A stretch of DNA of 64,000 nucleotides from Isoetes taiwanensis (Eukaryota; Streptophyta; Lycopodiopsida; Isoetales; Isoetaceae): positions 562,001 through 626,000 of the forward strand of contig JAJEKV010000124.1 of assembly GCA_021234155.1 (NCBI GenBank), given 5' to 3'. Each line of letters opens with the position of its first letter. Positions within the stretch are counted from its first letter, which is position 1. Shown piece by piece: positions 23,748 to 34,654 of the stretch. The notes beneath the pieces were generated by a model that saw only the letters and a list, made by a program, of their open reading frames with translations, did no database searches and was not told where the DNA came from. Both the position numbers and the translations under genes were made by a program.

Positions 23748-24944
23748 ATGCCATCTGCATACAGTCGAGCTTTTGGGAAAATTATGGACAAATTCATCCC
23801 TCATTCTTCTGTTACAGATACCATGGTAACCCTTGAGTCAATTCCAAATGGTTACGCCCTATGCTTTCAGCTCAGTTTATTTTTCTGGTGCAGGGACCGG
23901 TCTTGGCAGCTCGTAAAAATCTCGTGATTAAAAAGCTAGAAGCAGATGCTATTGACAAAAAATCCAAGTCGGAAAGTGCATCTTTAAAACGGGAGGTATT
24001 TCAACATATTCTGTCTGCTGGTCAACACAGGGCATTCCGTGTGTTCTCAACAATACAGGTATTTTTGCAAGAATAATTGGCTGGAGTTGCACTATCAGCA
24101 ATAATAAATGCCGGCATATGCTGTGTTCAATTTCCCTGGTTAGATTTCTTGTTTAGAATTCTTGGAAAAAAATTGTTTAGAATTCTTGATAAAAATATGT
24201 TACTTCTGGGGTAAATGCAAGGCCAAACAAATGCTGCTATTTCCGCACTGTTAAATGGACATAGTACAGGGCCAATGAATGAGCAAATATGGGGGGTTGT
24301 CAATATAGTGTTATATTTTACAAGTTTCTTCGCTCTATAGTAATGAGTTGACGAATAACTGTTTAAGTTGTATTGCTCAGGACCAACAAAGCAGGGAGCT
24401 TTCTCAAGGACATGTATCGAAGCGAGCGAAAAAATTGAAACTAAAGGTGCAATGATGTTTTTGTCTATGAGCATCTTAATATCTTATAATAAGTTTTACT
24501 AGCGTGTTTTTGGTTTGTTGATTGATCTATTTGTTTGATCTTATAGACCATAGAGATTAATCAGTTGTTTTTCTCCTTTTTATATTGCATGTATGTTTGC
24601 AGGATGAAGATGTCAAGTTGGCTCCGGTGGTTGCCTTTGATGGAGGTAATTCTTTTCTTAAACCTTTCAAGGGTATTAGTTTTGTACACTAAGATGAGCT
24701 CGATGCTTTTTTCTCTACCGTCGTTGCTTGCCGTTTGCTTGCCATTAGGCCTAACTACGGAGAATTTGACATTCAGAACACAGGAAGAGAAAAGCATTGA
24801 GCAAGTTGTATGCATCTTTGTTTCAGTTGATTGCTTTAACCACCTTCGTTATACCAAATTTTAGGAGATCCAGATTCTAGAGCAGTCAAGTTGACACAGA
24901 TTCCGGACTCCGTTTACACGGGTCCGCCTTGGCTCCGTTCCTGA
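23748..24944 (+). CDS. Small five-exon gene, tentative RRP15-like rRNA-processing protein
   Basis: Five exons join in frame with GT-AG borders: to 23,825; 23,894-24,058; 24,381-24,446; 24,603-24,645; 24,865-24,944 (TGA). I chose ATG 23,748 because an in-frame stop lies upstream near 23,655, but the same frame is open back to about 23,660, so another 5' exon is possible. From this start the product is about 143 residues, shorter than RRP15 proteins I know (roughly 250-290). The similarity is to the segment following the acidic N-terminus: a helix ending AFGKIMDKF, then GPVLAARKNLVIKKLEAD and a Lys-rich region. RRP15 acts in the nucleolus in 60S ribosome assembly. The exon structure is well supported, the family name only weakly. 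Confidence 0.45.
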
Positions 24945-25127
24945 GTTCGTGCTTGGTTCTTCCCAAAAATCATCTCCCGTGAATTTTCTCTTTCGAAAGT
25001 CTGCATCCAATATTGCATGGGGACTATAGTTTGTCCGGTCGCAGGACCTCTTTACTTGGAATAGCACCTTCTACCTTCCCGCCCGAAGTTCACATCATTT
25101 CCAGAGACGAAACTCATATTTTCCTTT

Positions 25128-26255
25128 ATGGTCAAAGCTAATGCAGAATTACATACTACATTGGGTAACATGCTGATGGGAATTTATTCGAAGTCTGCTT
25201 CTTTTCAGGATGTGAATACCGTATTCGAGTCGATACCTAAAAGAGACGTGTTTGCTTGGAATATAATGATCAGGCTGTATTGCAGGTATGGGTGTTTGAA
25301 TCAAGCCCTTAGCATGTTTAGGGAAATGCAGCAAGAGGACATTGTTCCAGACAAATTTACCTTAACAGGGGTAATAAAAATCTGCAGTAGCTTAGGATGT
25401 TGTGAGACTGGAAAGTTTGTACATGCTCACATATCTAAAGGTGGATTTGAGCTGGATGCTGTAATGGGCAGTGCAATCCTTAACATGTATGGCAAGTGTG
25501 GAAGTTTGGAGGATGCTTGCCAGGCATTTAGTAAAATTGAGATTGTACAGAGAGATGGTAGTTTGGACTACCTTGATTGCAGCATATGTAGAAAGCGGGC
25601 ATGAAATGGAGGCCTTTCAAGCTTTCCAAGAAATGAAACAAAGAGGATCAAGCCCAAACAAGATCACATTCCTTACCATGCTGAATGTCTGCTACAATTC
25701 ACGTTATATTGCATGTGGCAGGTGGTTACACGCTTGTATTTTGAACAGAGAATTTAGCTTGGATCTTGCATTTGCGAATGCACTGGTTAGTATGTATGGC
25801 AGATGTGGCAGTGTAAAAGATGCTTATGATGTTTTTATTATAATTCCTAAGGGCAATGTAATTACGTGGACGGCTATAATTGTTGCTAATGTAGAATGGG
25901 CAAGCAAAGGGTGCTCTTACTCTTTTCCACTTGATGCAACTTGATAATATTCCTGTCAAATAATGTTACTTTTATGGCCATTCTGGATGCATGTTCTAAC
26001 ATGGAATGTTTAGCCAATGGGAAATTAGTACATGCTTATATTAGAAACAGAGGATTTGAATGTGACACTGCTATATGTAATGCCCTGGTTAACATGTATG
26101 GAAAGTGTGGAAATCTAATAAATGCATGTTGGATATTTAATAGAATGTTGGAGCAGAATGTCATATCATGGACTTCAATAATTGCAGTGTATGCGGAAAA
26201 TGGACATGCCAAAGCTTCTCTGCAATTTCATCTATTGTCCTATACATTCTGTTAG
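25128..26255 (+). pseudogene. PPR (pentatricopeptide repeat) pseudogene
   Basis: Three long frames encode a typical plant PLS-class PPR array: RDVFAWNIMIRLYCRYG, LNMYGKCGSLEDACQAF, VVWTTLIAAYVESG, ALVSMYGRCGSVKDAYDVF, VISWTSIIAVYAENGHA and others. About ten repeat motifs are recognisable. The frame shifts near 25,550, near 25,895 and near 25,963, and the array stops at 26,255 without the E/DYW tail usual for this class. PPR proteins bind organelle RNA and are usually intronless, as here. The upstream ATG at 25,128 is not preceded by a clear targeting peptide, so the 5' end is probably missing too. It lies directly upstream of the epimerase frame. Confidence 0.85.
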
Positions 26256-26413
26256 GCAGAAAGTATTTGACCAAGGAATGAGCCCATCCCATGGTTATGG
26301 GAGAAACATGCGTGTGTTCAAGAAACAGATTCAGAGGTTATTCAGAATCAAGAAACGTAAAGTTTTGCTTCAAAGGCTGCAAAAATAGTTTCCATTAGAT
26401 TAGGGAAAATAAT

Positions 26414-27433
26414 CTGGTGGTTCTTGTCACAGGTGCAGCAGGTTTTGTAGGCACCCATGTTTCCATTGCATTGAAAAAACGAGGAGATGGAGTTGTTGGT
26501 ATTGATAATTTTAATGACTATTATGATCCATCCTTGAAAAGATCCAGGCAAGGTCTGCTGCTAAAGAATAACATATATGTTGTTGAAGGGGACATTACTG
26601 AAATAGGTCTGCTCAAGAGGCTTTTTGATCTTGTTACATTCACTCATGTAATGCATCTCACAGCACAGGCAGGTGTTAGATATGCTCTGCAAAATCCTAG
26701 CTCATATATCCACAGCAATATTGCTGGCCTTGTTACACTATTTGAAGCATGTAAAGTTGCAAATTCCCAACCTGCAGTTGTTTGGGCTTCTTCAAGCTCT
26801 GTGTATGGATTAAACACTAAAGTTCCTTTCTTAGAGGCTGACAGAACTGATAAACCAACCAGTTTGTATGCTGCTACTAAGAAGGCAGGAGAGGAAATTG
26901 CACACGTATATAATCATATATATGGATTGTCTATGACTGGTTTGAGGTTTTTTACTGTATATGGTCCTTGGGGAAGACCTGACATGGCTTACTTCTTTTT
27001 CACAAAGGATATACTCAAAGGGAGGGCAATCGACATTTATCAAGGCCCAAATCAAGTTGATTTAGCACGTGACTTCACATACATAGATGACATTGTTTCA
27101 GGATGCTTAAGATCAATTGATACTGCAACAAAGAGCACTGGAAGTGGAGGTAAGAAAAAAGGACCTGCACTGCTAAGGGTCTTTAATCTTGGCAATACTC
27201 ATCGAGTCCCTGTGCCTACTTTAGTTGATATTCTGGAGAAGCACCTGAAGGTAAAGGCTATAAGAAATGTCATTAAGATGCCAAGGAATGGTGATGTCCC
27301 TTATACTCATGCAAATATAAGCCTTGCCCATGCAGAGTTAGGTTACAGTCCTGTAACAAATTTGCAGACTGGCTTGAAGAAATTTGTGAAGTGGTATTTG
27401 TCATATTATGAAACTCCTGGCACTGAAGTCTGA
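26414..27433 (+). CDS. GAE: UDP-glucuronate 4-epimerase, N-terminally incomplete
   Basis: This is a 338-codon intronless frame of the NAD-dependent epimerase (extended SDR) family. It shows the Rossmann motif TGAAGFVG, NFNDYYDPSLKR, SSSSVYG, the catalytic pair YAATK (residues 151-155), and GRPDMAYFFFTKDI, all typical of plant GAE enzymes that convert UDP-glucuronate to UDP-galacturonate for pectin in the Golgi. Plant GAEs are about 430 residues with an N-terminal membrane anchor. Here the frame enters at the Rossmann fold with no ATG (an in-frame TAG lies at 26,396), and no anchor-coding sequence is seen upstream. Either a 5' exon lies further away, with an acceptor near TTGTCACAG at 26,433, or this is a 5'-truncated copy. 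The catalytic body itself has no stop or frameshift. Confidence 0.9.
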   Translation: MVVLVTGAAGFVGTHVSIALKKRGDGVVGIDNFNDYYDPSLKRSRQGLLLKNNIYVVEGDITEIGLLKRLFDLVTFTHVMHLTAQAGVRYALQNPSSYIHSNIAGLVTLFEACKVANSQPAVVWASSSSVYGLNTKVPFLEADRTDKPTSLYAATKKAGEEIAHVYNHIYGLSMTGLRFFTVYGPWGRPDMAYFFFTKDILKGRAIDIYQGPNQVDLARDFTYIDDIVSGCLRSIDTATKSTGSGGKKKGPALLRVFNLGNTHRVPVPTLVDILEKHLKVKAIRNVIKMPRNGDVPYTHANISLAHAELGYSPVTNLQTGLKKFVKWYLSYYETPGTEV

Positions 27434-29340
27434 GAGAATCAAACATCTGACATCTTCTGCTCACTGACATGATCATATGTCTGTTTGACAAGGCTTATTG
27501 TGTGGCTGTTTCAGGTAATTTGTAACATTTTGAGAATTTTTTACAACCTATTTTAAACATTTTGGCACAGGGGTTATACATTCTGTACATAACAGGAATT
27601 GATTTTAATTGACATTGTTGAGCAGGAAAGAGATGTTCAAAAGTTGTCTGTTTATTTAGATTGGCTTCATGTCCTTATGATGGTAAAATGCTAAGAGTTG
27701 CTTAATCTATTGAAATAGCTGTATCTGTTGAAATTTCCTTTGTTTTTTAATTAGAAGTCAGTATTGCACATGAAGGAGGCATAGGTTGGAACTGATTGTT
27801 GATAAATTCTACTTAGAGCTTTACTCCTAAAAATTTCAGGTTGCAAGTGCCGGATTTGTTAATGCTCATGCTGTTTAGGAATGTTTTGTGGATGGAAATT
27901 GCTGTATCTGTTTATTTCCCTCGTTTCTTAATTAGAGGTACATGAACGAGGTATATGATGATTAGTTAGGAAAGGACCATTATTTTGTAGATGGACTCCC
28001 ATACTTTTTAAAGGGAAGAGATTAGTTGGGGAAGAGACTAATGGCTTTATTACAGAATAATTTTGGGTGGCAAAAACTAGTTTGTCCTACATGGACTTGG
28101 ACTTTGTGAACAATCCTTCTCTTCCATTTCATTTTCTCTCTCCTAAGATAAGTGAAAGATTGTACTTCATTGTGAGGTCTAGGCCTAATATATATTGTAA
28201 CGAACGGCACCTTTAAATTATGCCATTATTCTTTTATTCTTTGACAGACACCTCAAAATTTTGGTTGATCTTTCCCTTGCCATCCTGCACTTAATTTTTT
28301 TTTTCAATGCCTGTATGTAATGCTTCAGAATCGTTGGATTATCTTCCTTAGCTTCTTTCTTCGCATTTAGGAACCAAAAATTGCCGCTTCTGTACTTCTT
28401 TCTATGTAATGCTTCAGAATCGTTGGATTGTCGCGAGGCTTTAAATCCAATTGGACAACATCTCGGTATCTAGTTGAACCATATGGAAGAATTTCACTAA
28501 TGATGACAGCGAATATATATCTGTTTGTGCTTCTCCTTTCCTTTTAGGCCACATGTCAAACTTTAAATATACAATCTATAGTGGCTAATATACATCCATC
28601 ATAAAAACAGCCAATGTTTTACAAAATCAACAAGATCATGGCAGTTTCATTCTACTACACGTGAGCTAGGAGCACTAATGAATTTTGTACTTGCTACTCT
28701 TTCAACAACGTATTGTTTCAAATATGTAACATTCCTGCTTAATTCTAAAGTTTTCGTATGTTTAAGTGAAATATTAGTCAACAATATATTTTCACATTTC
28801 ATACACTCCACAAATCCATACCACAATAACATGTTCGTACACGTGAAGACGTTCATTGCCATTTCAATCAAAATCTCCGAATGTAGAAATAAAATAGAAC
28901 GAGATTGTTAGAAAAATTAGGTAAAAGAACATTATCTAAACATGTAATTTTTATGAATAGTAACCAATCTAAGCATGTAATTTCTATAAAAAGTAACCAA
29001 ACGTGCTTTTGACTAGTTTAAATTTAATGTAATATCAGTCGACGGCGCCGTCAGAAGATCCGCCTGAAATTTCAGCTGCAATCACCTAAAAATAACTTAG
29101 AAAAAACTTACCCTATAATTTCAAGTAATTTTTGGGTGGTGAAGGTTACGGTAATTTTAAAACTCATAGGGCATTTTGGGTTATTTTGGTAGTTTTCCGA
29201 AAAAAAAAATGCAAAGCATTCTCCCCAAATGTAACGGCGCAAAAGAAAGGGCCATTTCCTCTTCCAGCTGCGCGCGGCGCTCACCAAACGAAAGGCAGTT
29301 ACTACTGCTACAGGTAACCGATAATCCTTTTTACCCCTAA
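27434..29340. other. Intergenic stretch, AT-rich
   Basis: 3' flank of the epimerase and 5' flank of the trihelix gene. A 27-base word (TATGTAATGCTTCAGAATCG...) is repeated at 28,314-28,340 and 28,403-28,429, and a diverged pair of GCTGTATCTGTT words sits at 27,718 and 27,901. A GC-rich patch at 29,255-29,290 may belong to the trihelix promoter. No gene is seen. Confidence 0.5.
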
Positions 29341-29855
29341 ATTCACCTCTAGTGGAGCCTCTTCTTATGTCCCTTCCCTATCCAGGGTTTGGCTCGGTTT
29401 ACACTCCTTGGTTATGCCAGCCCCTACCTCTGCATCCCTGCTTCACTCCTCCATCCCTACATTCCTCCTCCTTGCCTCCATGAATTTCGATATGGATCAT
29501 GCCTTTTTCCCCATCATTTTTGCTTGTTTGATCCATATCTGGCTTTGAAGAAGGTGGTTTTTCATCTGGGTTCTCATTGTCTTGATGAAATAGAGAGTTG
29601 CTTTCATGATTCCGCTAGTTTGATTCATATAAATATCTATCTGATGTATATTTGATTTGTTCTGCTTGTTTGGTGCATTTGGATTTGAAGAACATTTGAT
29701 GATTTTTGACATGTTCTCTCATTGTCTTTGATGAAATATGATGTTGCCTTTCTGTAGTCTGCTTGCTTGATTCATGTATACATGTGCGTGATATGTATAT
29801 AGGCATGATAGGTATGGTTTGGATCCACATATGGATATGATCAATCTGTGCTGAA

Positions 29856-30983
29856 ATGGATGGTAATGGAGACCCTAATTCTGATGCCTGTGCGCCGCCG
29901 CCAATTGGGTCTGCAATGCCTCATCAGGAGCCTGTAAACATCCCTAGAGCAATTGTGCCTCCACTTTCTCTTCTTCCAATTGCCCCTTCAAATGGAACTC
30001 CTAATGCAAGCAGATGCATGGATTGCAACCCAAGGAATTTGATGAAAAAGCGGAGCCGCAGCGCGCCATGGACAGTGCCAGAGATGCTCACACTCATTGA
30101 TGCAAAGAAGAAGGAGAGAGAATGGTGTCAGATGTACAAGAGGGATGTCAAGCTCCCTGCTGCAGAGAGATGGAGGCTAGTTGCTGCTCATATGGAATCC
30201 AAGGACATGGGAAGAACAGGCAGCCAATGTCAGGACAAATGGGAGAATATGATGAAGGACTACAAGGCTGTGAGAGATTGGCAGTGTGTAGGCCCCACAG
30301 GTCCCACCAGGAATTATTTCAAGCAAATGAATAACAAGGAAAGAAAAGATGCCAACTTGCCTCCACAGATGGATGAGATTGTGTTTTACAGTCTGCATGC
30401 AATCCAGAGTGAAAAGGAAGAGAAAAGAGAGCTGGAAAGAATGCAAAAAAGTGAAGGGTATATGAAGAGCCTGCCTTTGCCTCTCAGGCTCCCATTGGCA
30501 CCATTGCCCTTGGCACTTCCTATGCCAGGTTCAGGTTCAGGTTTAGGATCAGGATCAGGATCAGCACCTGTGTCAGTTCCATCTTCGCCCCGCTGCGAGG
30601 AGATCACCATCGTGCCACCGGTGCAGATTAGTGATGCAGCCCCTATTCCAAAAGACAAGGAGGGTAGCAGTGAGGAAGCTGACCTTAACTCTACAGATAC
30701 AGATTCAAGTGGAAAGAAGAAGATGAGGAAAATCATGGAGGTCCAAGGAACAGCTGGATTTGACAGCAACCCCGAGGTCTTCGACAATTTTGTCCAAGCT
30801 TACAAGGATGGATCTAAAGAATTTGTTGATTGCTTCATGAAGGCACTAGAGAGATCTGAAACAGAACAGAATCTGCAAGAACCTGCTGATGTGAAGAAGA
30901 TCAAGACTAGAGAGAATGCTCTTCTTACTCGCGCATTGGTGGCACTTGCTGATGCTGTTAAAATGGTGGCTCAGAAACTGTGA
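29856..30983 (+). CDS. Trihelix (GT-type, Myb/SANT-like) transcription factor
   Basis: An intact single-exon gene of 375 codons. The DNA-binding trihelix domain spans about residues 71-142, with the three spaced tryptophans of the family at W72 (APWT), W106 (ERWRLVA) and W129 (QDKWENMM). Before it lies a basic NLS-like MKKRSRS (63-69). After it come a charged stretch with coiled-coil character (EKEEKRELERM, 186-196), a Gly-Ser repeat (GSGSGLGSGSGS) and a conserved-looking C-terminal helix rich in charged residues. Trihelix factors act in the nucleus on GT-type promoter elements. ATG 29,856 was chosen because it gives the whole domain and is conserved in copy A. It is convergent with the minus-strand gene at 32,184-34,587. 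Confidence 0.85.
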   Translation: MDGNGDPNSDACAPPPIGSAMPHQEPVNIPRAIVPPLSLLPIAPSNGTPNASRCMDCNPRNLMKKRSRSAPWTVPEMLTLIDAKKKEREWCQMYKRDVKLPAAERWRLVAAHMESKDMGRTGSQCQDKWENMMKDYKAVRDWQCVGPTGPTRNYFKQMNNKERKDANLPPQMDEIVFYSLHAIQSEKEEKRELERMQKSEGYMKSLPLPLRLPLAPLPLALPMPGSGSGLGSGSGSAPVSVPSSPRCEEITIVPPVQISDAAPIPKDKEGSSEEADLNSTDTDSSGKKKMRKIMEVQGTAGFDSNPEVFDNFVQAYKDGSKEFVDCFMKALERSETEQNLQEPADVKKIKTRENALLTRALVALADAVKMVAQKL

Positions 30984-31644
30984 GATCTATCCCCCCTTAG
31001 CTGGTTTTTTAATCCACCAGCTAAATCATTATACATACATACATGCATTCTGTTTCTAGCTCTAAATCTATTCTTTGGATCTGCCATTGTTTTTGGCACT
31101 TCTATACATGAATATGGAATGACATCCGTCCATTCATATGAATTCAATACATCTTTCATCCCTAACCAATGCGCCATGGTTATACTAATTTAATATTTAA
31201 GCCAACCCTAAACCCTAAACCTCACTTATTAAGTTTTGTAATTTTAATAAATTTAACATTACAACCAATTTTTATGGAACTTGTTTTCATTTTCATGTCC
31301 TAGCCTACACTATAAAGTTTCCCCATGCTATATTTGTTATCTGCATGCAGTTTGTTTTTTCCCGTTCAAATCCTCTCATCCGTTTCCAGTGAAGTTTTCA
31401 TGCTGTATGTGTATTTATATGTTCAATGCTATAGTGCTTATCCAAATATATATGAAGCAAGACTACTTGATAAGTAGGAATTATTGTTATTATGCTTATG
31501 AGCTTGAGCTTTGTGCTGATGGGCAACCATCGTTGGAGGTTAAGATTTTAATTCTAATTGTTAGTTCTATGAATTTGTCCATTTGAGTCTACTGTATGAT
31601 CTTTAAGGATTTAGTTTTGGTGTTATTTCTTTGAGTTTGATATT

Positions 31645-31821
31645 TGTGATGAGGGAGAACTTGTTGAATGGTGAGTTTGTAATTTGTGATGAGGAAGGAC
31701 GTGATGGTGAGTTGTAATTGGTGATGAGTGAGAACATTTGTTGAATGTTGAAGGAGAACCTGATGGTGAGTTGTAATTAGTGATGAGGGAGAACCTTCGC
31801 TGAATGGTGATGAGGGAGAAC
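31645..31821 (+). repeat. GATGAGGGAGAAC minisatellite, copy B
   Basis: About five degenerate tandem units of ~35 bases built on GATGGTGAGTTGTAATT and GTGATGAGGGAGAAC in the 3' flank of the trihelix gene. Confidence 0.65.
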
Positions 31822-32183
31822 TTGTATATCCTTCTTCTTTTTCCCGTTCCTTCTCACATATGCTCCTACTTCTTGAAGGACTGCGTATTGTGTTAGCCTA
31901 TTTTAAGATATACATCTAACAAGGATTTATAGCTGACATTGAATTTTAACAATTCATACATTTCATAGATGAACAGTCATACAAAGGCAATTTTCGCACC
32001 GTAGTGACGGTGCGAGAAAGATCATTTCAATAACTGCAGACAACATGTTATCGCACCGTGGCTACGCTCCTTAAAAATGTGCATAGGAATGAATGAAATA
32101 ACAAATGACATACAATGACATTTCTCATACAAAAACATTTTATGCATTTTATAGAAAAGATTTTATATTAATACAAAAATCTT

Positions 32184-34587
32184 TCAAGTACATTTTCTTT
32201 TCTTGGCATCGGGGCCTGGAATACTTGAATCAAATACTTCTAGGTCCTCATCGTTTACTCCAGCTCCAATTGCATCTAACAGACACAATATATCAGGGTC
32301 CTTCCGTGCACAGGACAAGCGCAGTGCTTCCTTGTCCGCTCCACTCAAGCCTAGAGCTGCTTTATTTGCAAGGACAGAGTACATTTTGAAGCCTCTGAAG
32401 ACGTACATAGCGATAGCCCTATCTACTGCTATAACTCATCATAGTTTGCGGCTAGCTGGGAACATAGTTGCCAGCTAAGGACAAAGCTTTAAGCTTGAGG
32501 ACCTCTTCTGCTCCAGATGGACTATATTTATTGTGAAACACAATAATTTCCTCCTTGTGAAGGTGGCATCCCGACCTAGGCTGACTCTCTCATGCCTTGC
32601 ACAAAAGTCATCAATAAATAACTCCTGCATAAAAGGAACATCAGATTCAAGTAATAAATAAAAAATGAAACGAGATAAACACCTCTCTCTTGTCACGTTC
32701 GGCAACTGCTGGGTTTGTTATTGAGAAAGAGGACTTCGACAGCTCACGTTCTATGAACACAGAAGTGGTGTTTGAAGAGCTGGGAGCTTCAAATATGACA
32801 TCTTTCACTGCTTCATACCCTGCTTCAGCCTGGAGGTATTGAGGATCCATTATAAGTCACGGCCTCCATCATTTGTTTGGGAACATCAGACTCAAAGTTT
32901 ATAAGTCCTCCCAGGCCTACAACATGAGCATATATCTGGCCCAGTATCTCGTCTCTCTCACCCCTGTCACTTCAGATATATCAGGCAGCAACAAGTATGG
33001 TTTCCCACCTATGTGGATGGGATATGCTTCTGATAATCCCCAAGTAGACAGTTTTTTTCTCAGAGACTTCCTCTTCCAAAACCTCGTTCTCCTCATTTTT
33101 CAGTATGAGCTTCTCTTCCTTAGGATCTATCTGCTCCTCTACTGGTGAGACGGGACGTTCTATCTGAGCGACCTGCACACTTGAAGAAGAACCGACATCT
33201 TTGTTTGACTTAGTGTAAATCATGTATGAGCTGAACATGATATCTAGGCTGTAAAAAATTTCTTTGCCTTCTTGCCTGCATAGTTCTGCAAGTAGTCTCT
33301 TCAAAAATCTCCTAATTCGGTCATGATCAGCTTTTGGAAATATCTTAATTAAAGCTTGTATGCTCAGTGAAGGCAAACTAGTCACAGGACATGGTGTTAC
33401 GTCAGGTCCAGCTCTAGCCATGAAGCTATGAAGGATGCCCCCATATGCATCAATAGACCTGTTACACTCTGCCATAATGTCTACTGTCAGGCAAAAATTA
33501 TTATATACAGTGGTTGCATCCACTGGCTCCTCTAACTCCTCCTCATACTCTTCTGGATGCTTCTGACGAAAATCCCGTTCTTTCTCCACTATTTTATCAT
33601 ACCATGTGCTAAACAACTCACATGCCTTATCTGATCCGCTATTTACCATTCTCGTTGAGCAGCGCCTCGATTTGTGATAGTTCGAAGGCGAACGCCTTTG
33701 TAGCAGCTTAATATGCAAGAGAGACTAACACGGTGGCAACAATGCGAAAATAACACTTTCCTAATTTATGCTATACACATATTCGCACCGTGGCTACGGT
33801 GCAAAAACCGTGTCTCGACTTATCCTGCATTCAGTAGATTCAGCTTCATCGTGAAGTCGAGCACTCCAACCTTCAAGAAATAGACTATCTAAAAAACTAT
33901 CCATTGACTGTTGAACTGTAAACATCTTCAAGGTCTTCTTAATATTATCGGTGCTCTTGAATAAGGCAATGAACAGATCAATTCCTAAATTTATCCAGGG
34001 ATGTACAGAATTATTTTTCTGGACATATAAAGTCCAAAAATACGTATTTCTAGGTAAAAAACGTATTTTTCGTATTTTCCTCAAATGACCGAAAAAAAAA
34101 ATTTCAGTAGTTTAACGCCGAAAATTTAAAACAAAAAAAAATTAATATTTTCGCGTAAGTTTAAATATGATTTAAACACGCGAAAATTATTATTTTTTTT
34201 TTTTTCGAATTTCTTTTTCGCGTAAGCGAAACAGTTATTTCGCTCACGCAAAAAAAAAAAACTTTTTTTTTTAGTTTCACGTAAGCGAAACCTCTGTTTC
34301 GCTTACGCGAAAAATTTTCGACGCCGGAATTTTTTTTTGCCGTACTTTTGACGTATTATACTTCAAATTTGTGCCGTATCATTTGAATCATATATATTGA
34401 GTATAAACGTATACAGTATTGAACCTATCCCTGAATTTATCTTCACATGCTCGCAGACTCCTCCCTTCTCCTTCAATGTCGTGAACATTTCCTGCGACAA
34501 CTTACTCCGTGCTAGTAAGACAGAAGTGGCATCCAGAGGCCTGCAGTATAGCTCAAACAGGCTGGGCAATGGAAGCTCAATAAGCAT
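32184..34587 (-). CDS. Unrecognised minus-strand multi-exon gene
   Basis: Candidate exons, in coding order: 34,587-34,440 (IELPLPSLFELYCRPLDATS), about 34,015-33,810 (NSVHPWINLGIDLFIALFKS), 33,720-33,000 (a long helical, Glu-rich exon containing LFSTWYDKIVEKERDFRQKH and IQALIKIFPKADHDRIRRF), 32,850-32,690, about 32,620-32,460 (one apparent frameshift) and 32,408-32,184. The last exon ends in a basic KKRK just before the stop, a possible nuclear signal. The predicted protein is mainly helical, and I cannot place it in a family. The 12.7-kb chromovirus sits 68 bases upstream of the first listed exon, antisense to it. Sequence beyond the insertion (47,368-48,180) has minus-strand frames that may be earlier exons, so the gene is probably interrupted. 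Confidence 0.55.
34148..34313. repeat. Three consecutive TTTTCGCG hairpins
   Basis: Hairpins at 34,148-34,186, 34,214-34,255 and 34,275-34,313 share stem words such as TTTCGCGTAAGCGAAA. The third has a perfect 12-base stem (CGTAAGCGAAAC) and a four-base loop. They lie in a presumed intron of the minus-strand gene. Copy A does not preserve them well, so base-call quality matters. Confidence 0.5.
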
Positions 34588-34649
34588 GGAGCTTCGTGGA
34601 GAGTATTCATACCTTCAGAACCATATAGCCCTTTCTCACGAGCTTCGGT

Positions 34650-34654
34650 GGTGT
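34650..34654 (+). repeat. Target-site duplication, left (GGTGT)
   Basis: GGTGT directly before the 5' LTR is repeated exactly directly after the 3' LTR (47,363-47,367). Five bases is the usual size for Ty3/gypsy integration. Confidence 0.9.

Noticed and set aside
31994-32015. TCGCACCGT/ACGGTGCGA hairpin, with a similar one at 33,785-33,802
   Set aside because: Copy A reads differently at both places, so the palindromes may be base-call artefacts in a problem k-mer.
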